The notes under the pieces: generated by a model | What the model was told of the DNA's origin: nothing | Seen by the model: only the letters and a program-made list of their open reading frames with translations | The model's database searches: none | Position numbers and translations under genes: made by a program | Assembly: GCA_020355945.1 (NCBI GenBank) | Contig: CP070627.1 | Location: 394,698-410,880 of the forward strand | Origin: Candidatus Aminicenantota bacterium | Lineage (GTDB): Bacteria > Acidobacteriota > Aminicenantia > UBA2199 | Reading direction: 5' to 3' | DNA: 16,183 nucleotides | Part shown: positions 6,781 to 13,283 of the stretch, in pieces | How the letters are laid out: every line of letters begins with the position of its first letter | Numbering within the stretch: position 1 is the first letter of the stretch

Positions 6781-8535
6781 ATGAGTATGAGTATGAAAAA
6801 GAAAAAACTGCCTGTGGGAGTATCGGGCTTCAAAAAAATCATCGAAGGTAACTACTGCTATGTAGATAAAACACTTCTTATTAAAGAAATTTTAGATAAA
6901 GGTGATACCATCTTACTTCTTCCCCGCCCCAGGAGATTCGGGAAAACTCTCAATCTCTCTATGCTGAAATATTTTTACGACTGCTGCCCGGCAGAGGGGG
7001 CAGAGGGAACAGGTTCGGCCAATTCCTATAAGAAATTATTCGATTCCCTGGCTATCATGGAGGCAGGCAAAGAATACCTGGATAAAATGGGCAAACACCC
7101 GGTTATTTTTCTCTCCTTCAAGGCCACCAAGGAACTGGAGTGGGAATCTTGCCTGAGTAAGATAAAGCAGCTTATCCAGGACGTATATCTAAAACATGAT
7201 TATCTACTGAGCAGCCCGAAGCTGAAACCCCAGGAAAAGGACTATTTCAAAAAGATTATCGATCTAAAAGGAAACAAAAGCGAGTATGAAAACAGCCTGG
7301 AGAAACTGCTGATCTTCTTAAACCGGTTTTACGGTGAAGGGGGCGTTATTTTGATCGATGAGTACGATGCCCCGATTCATGCGGGTTTTACCTATGGCTA
7401 TTATGAAGAGATTATCAATTTTATTCGCAATTTCCTGTGTGGGGGCCTGAAAGACACCGATCCTTACCTGGAAAAAAGTGTTATAACCGGTATTATGCGG
7501 ATAGCTAAGGAATCGATTTTTTCCGGGCTGAACAACCTGGGGGTGTATACGCTGCTGTCGGAAGAGTTTGACCAACAATTCGGGTTCACGGAAAAGGAAG
7601 TGGAATCATTGCTTAAGGATTTCCAGGTTCTTGACCGGTATGACCAGGTACAAAAATGGTATAATGGCTACCTGTTCGGAGAAAAGATTATTTATAATCC
7701 CTGGTCCATCATCAATTTCCTGGGAAGCAAGGGAAAAGAGTTGGAACCCTACTGGATCAATACCTCTGACAACCAGATCGTGGAATCCTTGCTCTCCAAA
7801 GGAGGAAAAGAACTCAAAGAAGAACTGGAACAGCTCATCCGGGGAGAAACCATTGAAAAAGCCATCGAAAAGAATATCGTTTTGAAATCAATCGACACCC
7901 GGGAGGATTTACTGTGGAGTTTTCTTTTGATGGGAGGCTATTTGAAGCAAACCGCCAAAAGAATGGACCAGACCACCGGTAAAATGTACTATACCCTTAC
8001 GATTCCCAATATGGAAGTGAAAACGATTTATATCGGGATTATCGACCGTTATTTTACCGGTAAAATAGGAAACAAAAAGCTGGAGATCATGCTCAAAGCA
8101 TTAATTGATGGTGATGTTAAACTTTTTGAAAAAATGCTGCGCAAGCTAGTGCGGGCCGTCTTCAGTTACCACGATTTCAGCGGTGAACCGGAAAAAGTGT
8201 ATCATGCATTGGTGGCCGGTCTTCTCATCTGGATATCCAATACCCATGAGATCAAATCCAACCGGGAATCCGGTTACGGAAGGTACGACATCATGATCAT
8301 ACCACGGGACCCCCTGGCAGGGGGAAGCAATAGGGGTCAAACCGGTTATGTCATCGAATTCAAGACAGTAGACAAAGAAGATAACGAAACAGTAGACATT
8401 GCTGTGGCAGCCGCCCTGGCACAAATCGAAGAAAAAGAATACGAAACCGAACTCATTGACAGAGGCATCGAAAATATAAAGAAATTGGCGGTGGTATTCA
8501 GCGGCAAAGATGTCTATGTAAAAGAAAGCAAATGA
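6781..8535 (+). CDS. AAA-ATPase-like protein with C-terminal PD-(D/E)XK nuclease-like domain
   Basis: The 584-aa protein matches the AAA-ATPase_like plus PDDEXK_9 architecture common in Bacteroidetes and uncultured anaerobes. The N-terminus has the family signature LPVGVSGFKKIIEGNYCYVDKT. A P-loop variant RPRRFGKT follows at residues 49-56, and a Walker B-like VILIDEYDAPIH includes D193 and E194. Near the C-terminus, RYDIMIIP and VIEFK give the nuclease-fold residues D503, E526 and K528, all intact. The biological role is not established; defence and mobile-element links have been suggested for such families. ATG codons occur at 6781, 6787 and 6793. I keep 6781 because AAGG lies 9 nt before it, but homology begins near residue 9. 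It is a single-gene unit with its own promoter and repeat-flanked surroundings. Confidence 0.88.
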   Translation: MSMSMKKKKLPVGVSGFKKIIEGNYCYVDKTLLIKEILDKGDTILLLPRPRRFGKTLNLSMLKYFYDCCPAEGAEGTGSANSYKKLFDSLAIMEAGKEYLDKMGKHPVIFLSFKATKELEWESCLSKIKQLIQDVYLKHDYLLSSPKLKPQEKDYFKKIIDLKGNKSEYENSLEKLLIFLNRFYGEGGVILIDEYDAPIHAGFTYGYYEEIINFIRNFLCGGLKDTDPYLEKSVITGIMRIAKESIFSGLNNLGVYTLLSEEFDQQFGFTEKEVESLLKDFQVLDRYDQVQKWYNGYLFGEKIIYNPWSIINFLGSKGKELEPYWINTSDNQIVESLLSKGGKELKEELEQLIRGETIEKAIEKNIVLKSIDTREDLLWSFLLMGGYLKQTAKRMDQTTGKMYYTLTIPNMEVKTIYIGIIDRYFTGKIGNKKLEIMLKALIDGDVKLFEKMLRKLVRAVFSYHDFSGEPEKVYHALVAGLLIWISNTHEIKSNRESGYGRYDIMIIPRDPLAGGSNRGQTGYVIEFKTVDKEDNETVDIAVAAALAQIEEKEYETELIDRGIENIKKLAVVFSGKDVYVKESK

Positions 8536-8582
8536 TTTTTTCTTCATGAACAAGAAAATATAGCCCCAATGACAAATGGCTA

Positions 8583-8675
8583 ATGACCAATAACAAGCAC
8601 TTTAAAATTCTTACAAAAGAAGGTTTTGATGAGTTGTACGAAATTATCGTACAACTGAAAAACGAAAGAATTTAA
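8583..8675 (+). other. Short ORF of 30 codons, possibly gene debris
   Basis: An ATG at 8583 opens a 30-aa reading frame (MTNNKHFKILTKEGFDELYE and ten more residues) that ends at TAA 8673-8675. It has no clear ribosome binding site. The composition is protein-like (an amphipathic helix), and it may be the remnant of a longer gene now out of frame with the fragment downstream. I do not recognise it. A 10-bp inverted repeat lies inside it. Confidence 0.3.
8632..8656. repeat. 10-bp perfect inverted repeat
   Basis: AGTTGTACGA (8632-8641) and its exact complement TCGTACAACT (8647-8656) flank the 5-bp centre AATTA. It may be a hairpin or a dimeric protein site. It lies in the gene-poor stretch between the PD-(D/E)XK gene and the isochorismatase-like gene. 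That stretch (8536-8893) otherwise holds only gene fragments. Confidence 0.6.
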
Positions 8676-8893
8676 TAAAAAGGCAAAAACAAAAAGATGC
8701 CAGGCAAAAATGTCAGGAAAAAATTAAATCTGCCACCATTGAGCGGACCGGTACGGGAAACGAAGAAACTAGCATGAAAACTAGTACGAAAACTAGTATG
8801 AAAACCGATAAACGTATCACGGAACTGGTATATGAAAACCCGTCGATATCGGTTTCGGAGTTGGCCCGGATAACAGGTTTAACCCGGCAAGTT
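8657..8893 (+). pseudogene. Remnant of a winged-helix C-terminal domain (RecG-like/AlbA_2 regulator type)
   Basis: An open frame without a plausible start runs from about 8657. It reads EKIKSATIERTGTGNEETS, then a KTSMKT-rich linker, then TDKRITELVYENPSISVSEL and ARITGLTRQ. The last part is a typical first half of a winged helix-turn-helix, as found at the C-terminus of RecG-like ATP-dependent helicase/AlbA_2 regulators after a similar linker. The recognition helix and wing are missing. At 8894 the sequence becomes the 3' end of the opposing isochorismatase-like gene, so the domain is cut there. The body of the presumed parent gene is also absent upstream. An ATG at 8774 could open a 68-codon ORF to 8980, but its second half is only the antisense of the neighbour. 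Assignment to the parent family is from memory of its linker and domain style. Confidence 0.5.
8774..8809 (+). repeat. Three 12-bp tandem units encoding a KTS linker
   Basis: The units ATGAAAACTAGT, ACGAAAACTAGT and ATGAAAACCGAT follow one another and encode MKTS, TKTS and MKTD in the degraded winged-helix fragment. The period keeps the reading frame. It is a slippage-prone coding minisatellite rather than a CRISPR array. Confidence 0.7.
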
Positions 8894-9490
8894 CTACCGG
8901 CTAACCTGTTTGCAAACTTGCTCTGCTCTTACAATGTGAGCAAAGCCGTAAGCCAGGTTCTTGAGGGTAGATATGTGTAAATCATCATTCGCTGTTGCCG
9001 TACCATCAGAGACAAAAAAAATGCGGTAATCCCTGACAAACCCGTCACGAGCCGTGGTTTCACAGCAGCAATTAGTCATGACTCCTGTAATGATCAATTC
9101 TTCGATTCCTTGAGAACGTAATTTATCATCGAGTCCTGTATTGAAAAACGCACTGTAACGGTTCTTGTCGATGAGTAAATCCTCTTTTTCCAGCTTGAAG
9201 TCAGGCAGCAATTCCCAATCGTGGGTGCCGGACATAATACAATCCCCCCACCACTTAGCCAACATTCCCCCGTCTTTGGAGATATCTTTGTGACCGTGCC
9301 GGGTAAAAACAACCTGTATCCCTCTGGCCCGGCAGGCGTCAATGATTTTTAACAGGTTTGGTTTGATGTGCCGGGCAAGGGAATCAAAATAATTTTGCAT
9401 GTCAATCACTAACAGCGCACATTGGTGGGCATTGATTTTATTCTTCCTGATGTTATACCGCGCAATCTCTTTTAAATAATCATCGCTCAT
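8894..9490 (-). CDS. Isochorismatase-fold cysteine hydrolase
   Basis: The 198-aa protein has the isochorismatase-like hydrolase fold. ALLVIDMQNYF contains the catalytic Asp (D30), LLIDKNRYSAF the Lys (K109), and ITGVMTNCCCETTARD the nucleophile, which by alignment to TNxCxxxTARD should be C142. Family members hydrolyse isochorismate, nicotinamide, ureas or other amides. The substrate here is unknown. Three cysteines in a row (141-143) are unusual. ATG 9490 is preceded by GAGG at 7 nt. A longer frame back to 9589 only translates an upstream repeat and is rejected. Its stop codon abuts a broken gene fragment on the other strand. Transcription probably starts near 9720, which gives a structured leader of about 230 nt. 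Confidence 0.88.
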   Translation of the reverse strand: MSDDYLKEIARYNIRKNKINAHQCALLVIDMQNYFDSLARHIKPNLLKIIDACRARGIQVVFTRHGHKDISKDGGMLAKWWGDCIMSGTHDWELLPDFKLEKEDLLIDKNRYSAFFNTGLDDKLRSQGIEELIITGVMTNCCCETTARDGFVRDYRIFFVSDGTATANDDLHISTLKNLAYGFAHIVRAEQVCKQVSR

Positions 9491-9513
9491 AATAATACCT
9501 CGTTCTTTTCTTC

Positions 9514-9672
9514 GCCTCCGGCGGGCCCGCGGCGCGGGCACCCTATTAGGAGGGGCATGGAACACGGAACATGGAGTTGTGAGCCGCAATTAAGCGGCTC
9601 ACGAGATGGCCCGTAGGGCCTTCTTAGGCTCCCCGCGCCGCGGGGCCCCCTGGACGCCTGCAAAAACTTTTG
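9514..9672 (-). repeat. Inverted GGTCCAGG-family repeat forming stacked hairpins in the isochorismatase leader
   Basis: Read on the minus strand it opens with AAAAGTTTTTGCAGGCGTCCAGG and ends with GCCGGAGGC (9522-9514), like the plus-strand copies at 5106 and 6633. Inside are several perfect stems. CCCCGCG/CGCGGGG is at 9631-9645, GGCCC/GGGCC at 9608-9620, and GTGAGCCGC/GCGGCTCAC at 9579-9587 and 9594-9602. A GC-rich CCCGCG/CGCGGG pair lies near 9526-9538. The span occupies most of the region between the promoter and the gene. Confidence 0.65.
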
Positions 9673-9726
9673 TCTCATTTCATGGTCTCCGGATCAAGTG
9701 CGACATCATACACGACTACCAATTTG

Positions 9727-9755
9727 ATAATAAATGATTTATAATATTACGTCAA
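9727..9755 (-). promoter_or_regulatory. Promoter of the isochorismatase-like gene
   Basis: On the minus strand TTGACG (9755-9750), a 17-bp spacer and TATTAT (9732-9727) match the consensus at 5 of 6 positions each. A TATAAT on the plus strand at 9740-9745 lies within the same stretch and could be the -10 of the divergent gene at 9781, although no good -35 goes with it. Confidence 0.65.
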
Positions 9756-9780
9756 GGTTTTTTTGAAAAAGGAGGAATTT

Positions 9781-10266
9781 ATGTTTTGCCCGGTTTGTGA
9801 AGCCGAATATATAGAGGGTATCACCGAGTGTGCCGATTGTCATGTTCCCCTGGTGGAAAAATTACCGGGAGAAGAAATGCCTGGTACCGATTCAGCCTCA
9901 AGCAATGAAGATTTGTTCCCTATTATGACATTTTTTGATAGGGAAGAAGCCATCATAGCAAAAGGTTTCCTGGAGTCCAACGGAGTCGATGCTGTCCTAT
10001 CCTCGGATGAAACCATCCGCGCGCGGCGGGGGGTATCTTCTCCTGAAGGTATCCGGTTACTAATTAAAAAAGAAGATAAAGAGGATGCCGAAGAAATTTT
10101 TCGACTGGCGGGAATTCGCCCAAGGGAAAAACCGTATCTCTATGAGAAAAGTGAATTCCCGGAAATGCCAATGGGACCCAATTGGAAACAAATTTTGACC
10201 AGGATATTATTAATTGTATCATTGTTGATCATTATAATTTTTGTTCTCAGATACTTCCTGGGGTAA
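9781..10266 (+). CDS. Zinc-ribbon protein with DUF2007-like domain and C-terminal membrane anchor
   Basis: The 161-aa protein starts MFCPVCEAEYIEGITECADC, where CPVC and CADC form a small zinc ribbon (residues 3-6 and 17-20). A region at about 45-115 (FPIMTFFDREEAIIAKGFLE, then GVDAVLSSDE and GIRLLIKKEDKEDAEEIF) resembles DUF2007, the putative signal-transducing domain of PII-like fold. A single hydrophobic helix (about 142-159, ILLIVSLLIIIIFVLRYFL) at the end anchors it to the membrane with the soluble part probably in the cytoplasm. ATG 9781 is preceded by GGAGG at 5 nt. A TTG at 9763 in the same frame lies upstream of that ribosome site and is rejected. The function is unknown, and the gene probably stands alone. 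Confidence 0.75.
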   Translation: MFCPVCEAEYIEGITECADCHVPLVEKLPGEEMPGTDSASSNEDLFPIMTFFDREEAIIAKGFLESNGVDAVLSSDETIRARRGVSSPEGIRLLIKKEDKEDAEEIFRLAGIRPREKPYLYEKSEFPEMPMGPNWKQILTRILLIVSLLIIIIFVLRYFLG

Positions 10267-10300
10267 GCACCCAGGCACTACGATGGGTGCATTACCCTGG
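10267..10300 (+). other. Hairpin after the zinc-ribbon gene
   Basis: GCACCC (10267-10272) pairs with GGGTGC (10285-10290), immediately after the stop codon. An alternative stem, CCAGG (10271-10275) with CCTGG (10296-10300), overlaps it and would exclude it. No T-run follows, so it is at best a weak terminator. Confidence 0.35.
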
Positions 10301-10329
10301 TTGACAATAAGATTTTTCTCTTGTAAAAT
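10301..10329 (+). promoter_or_regulatory. Promoter upstream of the PP2C phosphatase gene
   Basis: TTGACA at 10301-10306, a 17-bp spacer and TAAAAT at 10324-10329 are the same boxes and spacing as the rpmE promoter at 2910-2938. Transcription would start near 10336, some 116 nt before the phosphatase ATG. Confidence 0.75.
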
Positions 10330-10335
10330 CAATGT

Positions 10336-10455
10336 ATGAAATTGCAAAAATTCCATCTGTGGTTTCAGCCCATACAGAGGGTTAAGAATAAAAATTTAAA
10401 CGTATCAGCTTATCTGCCGATTTATGTATTAAGATTCCTGAGGTCTGAATCATGA
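10336..10455 (+). CDS. Possible 39-aa leader peptide overlapping the PP2C gene
   Basis: An ATG at 10336 opens a 39-codon frame starting MKLQKFHLWFQPIQ that ends in the TGA of ATGA at 10452-10455, so its stop overlaps the phosphatase start codon. The peptide is basic and partly hydrophobic. It begins at about the predicted transcription start, so it would be leaderless or nearly so. It could couple translation to the phosphatase gene, or be a chance frame in A/T-rich leader DNA. No homologue is recognised. Confidence 0.3.
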   Translation: MKLQKFHLWFQPIQRVKNKNLNVSAYLPIYVLRFLRSES

Positions 10456-11351
10456 AACTGGTCAAAAAGCTCATGGAAATTTCACAAAAGGAAGCAATGC
10501 AAAAGATGGTCTATGGAGCTACGGATGTGGGAAAAGAGCGTACGGTAAATGAAGATTTCTTTTCCATGAACAGGGAAAAAAACCTGTTTATTGTGGCCGA
10601 TGGAATGGGGGGGCATAATGCCGGAGATGTGGCCAGCAGGAATGCTGCCCAAATGGCAGATGATTATATGACAATTGAATTGATAAATGAAATCCAGGGT
10701 GATAATCGCAAAGTCAGGGAAGCAGTAATCAAAAGCTTGATTCATGCGCATCTAAAGATTCTTGAAATGGCAGATAAAAATCCCCGGTATCAAGGCATGG
10801 GGTGTACCATTGTAGAAGCATTGATTTTGGGGGACTGCCTGCATTTATGTCATGTGGGAGATGCTCGAGCTTATGTCTGCAATGAGAAGGGTATTGTCCT
10901 GCTTACCCGGGACCACAGCTTTGTCATGGACCTGGTGCAGAAGGGAAAACTCACTATGGAAGAGGCCCGGCTCAGCCCAATGAAAAACAAACTGCACCAG
11001 GCTATCGGCGCCTCAAAAACGATTAATCCCGATTATAAACATTACATATTAAAAGATAATGATAAAATTCTCCTCTGTTCCGATGGATTGTGGGATATGA
11101 TGTCAGACGATCAAATTTATACCGTATTGATGCAGGATAAACCCGTTAAAAAACTGGGCGAAACCCTTATTAAAATGGCAAATAATGCTGGCGGTCATGA
11201 TAATATTACCGCTATTATAATCCAGCACAAAGAACAAGGCATATGCCCCCCTTCCCAGGCAGCGGAGAATTACAAAGTACCGGAAAAAACCGGGGAATAC
11301 TCATTTTCTTTTGATCGGGTACCCACCTCTGAAATCATTAAACCCGATTAA
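10452..11351 (+). CDS. PP2C-type (PPM) serine/threonine protein phosphatase
   Basis: PPM phosphatases remove phosphate from Ser/Thr with a two-metal centre. In this 299-aa protein the expected motifs appear in order. TDVGKERTVNED includes E34 and D35, VADGMGGHNAG includes D50 and G51, and GMGCTIVEAL and CHVGDARAYV follow. LCSDGLWDMM includes D211, and NAGGHDNITA includes D250. All metal ligands are intact. The last 40 residues are a non-conserved tail, and the first 20 form a charged helix. The protein is soluble, without a membrane segment. The ATG at 10452 has GAGG 8 nt upstream. No cognate Hanks-type kinase is in view. The next operon starts 173 nt downstream and may or may not be connected. 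Confidence 0.93.
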   Translation: MKLVKKLMEISQKEAMQKMVYGATDVGKERTVNEDFFSMNREKNLFIVADGMGGHNAGDVASRNAAQMADDYMTIELINEIQGDNRKVREAVIKSLIHAHLKILEMADKNPRYQGMGCTIVEALILGDCLHLCHVGDARAYVCNEKGIVLLTRDHSFVMDLVQKGKLTMEEARLSPMKNKLHQAIGASKTINPDYKHYILKDNDKILLCSDGLWDMMSDDQIYTVLMQDKPVKKLGETLIKMANNAGGHDNITAIIIQHKEQGICPPSQAAENYKVPEKTGEYSFSFDRVPTSEIIKPD

Positions 11352-11365
11352 CCCCGCGGCCGGGG
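11352..11365 (+). other. GC hairpin directly after the PP2C stop codon
   Basis: CCCCG (11352-11356), loop CGGC and CGGGG (11361-11365) form a 5-bp GC stem. No T-run follows, so it is at most a weak or Rho-assisted terminator. The rest of the gap to 11524 is A/T rich. It holds a 14-bp palindrome TTTTTTGCAAAAAA (11425-11438) and the promoter candidate at 11462. Confidence 0.35.
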
Positions 11366-11461
11366 CCTGAAAAAGCACTAACAGAAAAGCTCGAAGCACT
11401 CTAACAAAATGAACTTACAATACTTTTTTTGCAAAAAAGGCAAATAAATATGAAAGCCCTA

Positions 11462-11490
11462 TTGAATTTTAATTGTTTATGAGTTATATT
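11462..11490 (+). promoter_or_regulatory. Candidate promoter of the three-gene NTPase operon
   Basis: TTGAAT at 11462-11467, a 17-bp spacer and TATATT at 11485-11490 match the consensus at 4 and 5 of 6 positions. The leader would be about 28 nt and would include the GGAG at 11511-11514. Other A/T-rich alternatives exist in the same stretch. Confidence 0.5.
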
Positions 11491-11524
11491 TAATAGATAC
11501 TATAAATTATGGAGATTAATTGAA

Positions 11525-12394
11525 GTGAATAAAGAAGCCTTTCTCAAACTTTTCGAAGGCAATGATGAATTGATTGAAGCAGCAAAATACTGGTGGAAAG
11601 AAATTGAGAACTGTGATCATCCATATGGTAAGCTTTGGTTTCGCCATTGGTTAGAGGAAACTCGTGCTCATCCACAGATTGCTTTTGCTTTCCAGAAAGC
11701 TATAGAGTTAGGTCTTAATGAAAATTCCAGGTATAATTTAGCATGTGAAATATTTGAACGCCTATATGGAGCCTGTTTGGACGAAGCCGCCCCTAAAAAA
11801 ATAATGGGTTTATTCTCAGGGGGCGTTGTTAGACAAAACGGCGTATCCGAATGGTCCGTTACATTTATCGGCATTGACGTTCCTGGTAATGCATTCGATA
11901 CAGACATTGAAGAAGTCGTCAACTCTACATTCCAGCGCAGGAACACGCGGGGTGAATTGGCAATTACATGGGTTGTACCTATTAAAGATATTCCAGGCCA
12001 GTTAAAAAATGATACCCCGGATATCCGTCTTATCCGTGACAGGCTTGGCCTTCCCCACATGAAAAAGCAGGATTTAATCATTTGCTTGCTCTGGCCGGTG
12101 GATGTTACAGCCGATGCGCATATCCCAACCATATTGGATGGACGATGGTCGTTTTGGCGACCATCTTCTAAGGATGAAGGCTGGGGAAAGACAATGGACC
12201 TGGCTACCGGGAATCCTGGATGTCGTGAAGGGGTAATTGGCGGCGAACGGCACGAATGGGAATTGGTTTGTGATAATGGTTCGCCATGCCGCTGGCACCT
12301 GGATCATGAATATGACCCTGGTCCGGATGGGCGTTTTACTGAACTATGCGAATTTTTACTGGAAAAAGTGGAGCCAGGAGAAAACATATCATGA
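11525..12394 (+). CDS. Uncharacterised protein, first gene of the KGGVGR NTPase operon
   Basis: I do not recognise this 289-aa protein. Residues 1-90 look helical and aromatic-rich (AAKYWWKEIENCDHPYGKLW, FRHWLEETRAHPQIAFAFQK). Residues 100-225 look like a mixed alpha/beta domain with strands such as WSVTFIGIDV, ELAITWVVPI and DLIICLLWPV. Residues 210-275 are rich in Gly, Trp, Cys and His (RWSFWRPSSKDEGWGKTMDL, NPGCREG, HEWELVCDNG, CRWHLDHEYDPG). Some of these could bind a metal, though no standard zinc motif is clear. No signal peptide or membrane segment is seen. The start is GTG 11525 with GGAG 10 nt upstream. Its TGA overlaps the next gene's ATG (ATGA), which indicates tight coupling. It is probably a partner or effector of the NTPase encoded third. 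Confidence 0.8.
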   Translation: MNKEAFLKLFEGNDELIEAAKYWWKEIENCDHPYGKLWFRHWLEETRAHPQIAFAFQKAIELGLNENSRYNLACEIFERLYGACLDEAAPKKIMGLFSGGVVRQNGVSEWSVTFIGIDVPGNAFDTDIEEVVNSTFQRRNTRGELAITWVVPIKDIPGQLKNDTPDIRLIRDRLGLPHMKKQDLIICLLWPVDVTADAHIPTILDGRWSFWRPSSKDEGWGKTMDLATGNPGCREGVIGGERHEWELVCDNGSPCRWHLDHEYDPGPDGRFTELCEFLLEKVEPGENIS

Positions 12395-13269
12395 CTTCAA
12401 AAGTAAGAAAACAAACATTACAGCCTCCATTTGAGCCGGAAAATGAAGACTCTCGTCGGCAATATATTTTGCGCCGGGTTCGGGGGGTACCTGTACCGCC
12501 TTACCCGGCATTATCGAGGGGAGAAACACCATATGATCTTATTGCTTCATGGATACAAAATAGTTCAATCCCATGGGCAAAATCCATGCGCGATGATCTT
12601 CATTACCTGTTGAGAGAATCGCTGAGTAATATTAACAAATCAATGAGTGAGGTAGAATTTTGGGAACTGGGGGGGCTATTGGCATTGGCTGCCCGGCTGA
12701 GAGATAAAGAATGTGGTAAAATCGTTGCCTCTTTTATGGCTGGAAGCAGCAGTGAAAGCTTATCCGGAAATTTTATGTCTATTTTTGATAAAGATGGCCT
12801 TTACTGTAAGGTTGGTGAATTGATGTTTAAAGTGATTGATATGACATCACCGGAAGGCGACCAGGCACTTTTTGAAGCCGGGATCAAAGTCGCTCTTAGT
12901 GCCAGCGAAGGTGCTTCTCTTTTATCCGGTCTGGCAAGGCGAAACCCTTTACGGGCGAAAGAAATAGCACCGGCAATCATCAAACATACCTATAAGGAAT
13001 CCAATCAAAAGGCTCTTGTTTACATTATTCGGCTTCTCCGTGAAGCTTGTTGGGTAAAAGACGATATCATGACTCTTACTAAAGTAAGAGATATGTTTTT
13101 TCAAAAATCTCCTGAGTTTCGAGAATTTGTTGCCGATGCATTAGTCACCATTTTTCCTACCTGGGACGGCAACCTGTATGCCAGGGAACTCCGCGAAAAA
13201 TCTCTTTCCAGCCCGGAATTTAGAAATCGAGCAAATCGCGGTACTTTAAGTTGGCAAAGTTATTACTAA
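12391..13269 (+). CDS. Uncharacterised alpha-helical protein, second gene of the KGGVGR NTPase operon
   Basis: The 292-aa protein is unknown to me. It begins MTSKVRKQTLQPPFEPENED with a basic, proline-rich, probably unfolded N-terminus (to about residue 50). After that it looks almost wholly helical, with segments such as FWELGGLLALAARLRDKECG, LFEAGIKVALSASEGASLL, KALVYIIRLLREACW and FREFVADALVTIF. This is the look of a HEAT- or TPR-like scaffold, but no repeat period is obvious. I chose ATG 12391 because it overlaps the previous stop as ATGA and has AGGAG 10 nt upstream. An ATG at 12346 in the same frame lies inside the upstream gene without such support. A role as adaptor between the first and third proteins is an inference. 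Confidence 0.8.
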   Translation: MTSKVRKQTLQPPFEPENEDSRRQYILRRVRGVPVPPYPALSRGETPYDLIASWIQNSSIPWAKSMRDDLHYLLRESLSNINKSMSEVEFWELGGLLALAARLRDKECGKIVASFMAGSSSESLSGNFMSIFDKDGLYCKVGELMFKVIDMTSPEGDQALFEAGIKVALSASEGASLLSGLARRNPLRAKEIAPAIIKHTYKESNQKALVYIIRLLREACWVKDDIMTLTKVRDMFFQKSPEFREFVADALVTIFPTWDGNLYARELREKSLSSPEFRNRANRGTLSWQSYY

Positions 13270-13283
13270 CAAAAGTGAAAAAA

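Noticed and set aside
8774..8809. Short tandem repeats as a CRISPR array
   Set aside because: The units are 12 bp, directly adjoining with no spacers, and encode a linker in frame. No cas gene is present.
9491..9589. N-terminal extension of the isochorismatase-like protein
   Set aside because: The extra residues translate GC-rich repeat sequence and are Arg/Pro rich. ATG 9490 has a well-placed GAGG and begins the recognisable protein.
9487..9678. 63-codon minus-strand ORF over the GC-rich leader
   Set aside because: It is a shadow frame through hairpin repeats with Pro/Arg/Gly-rich, low-complexity translation and no ribosome site.
9763..9780. TTG start for the zinc-ribbon protein
   Set aside because: The GGAGG at 9771-9775 lies downstream of this TTG and is properly placed for ATG 9781, where the CxxC motif also begins.
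12346..12390. Earlier ATG for the second operon gene
   Set aside because: It lies inside the first gene, with no ribosome site as good as the AGGAG before 12391, and the ATGA overlap favours the later start.
13251..13283. TTG or GTG starts for the NTPase-TPR protein
   Set aside because: TTG 13251 overlaps gene two and has no ribosome site, and GTG 13275 is possible but no better than ATG 13284. The NTPase domain begins well after all three, so the choice is a preference, not proof.
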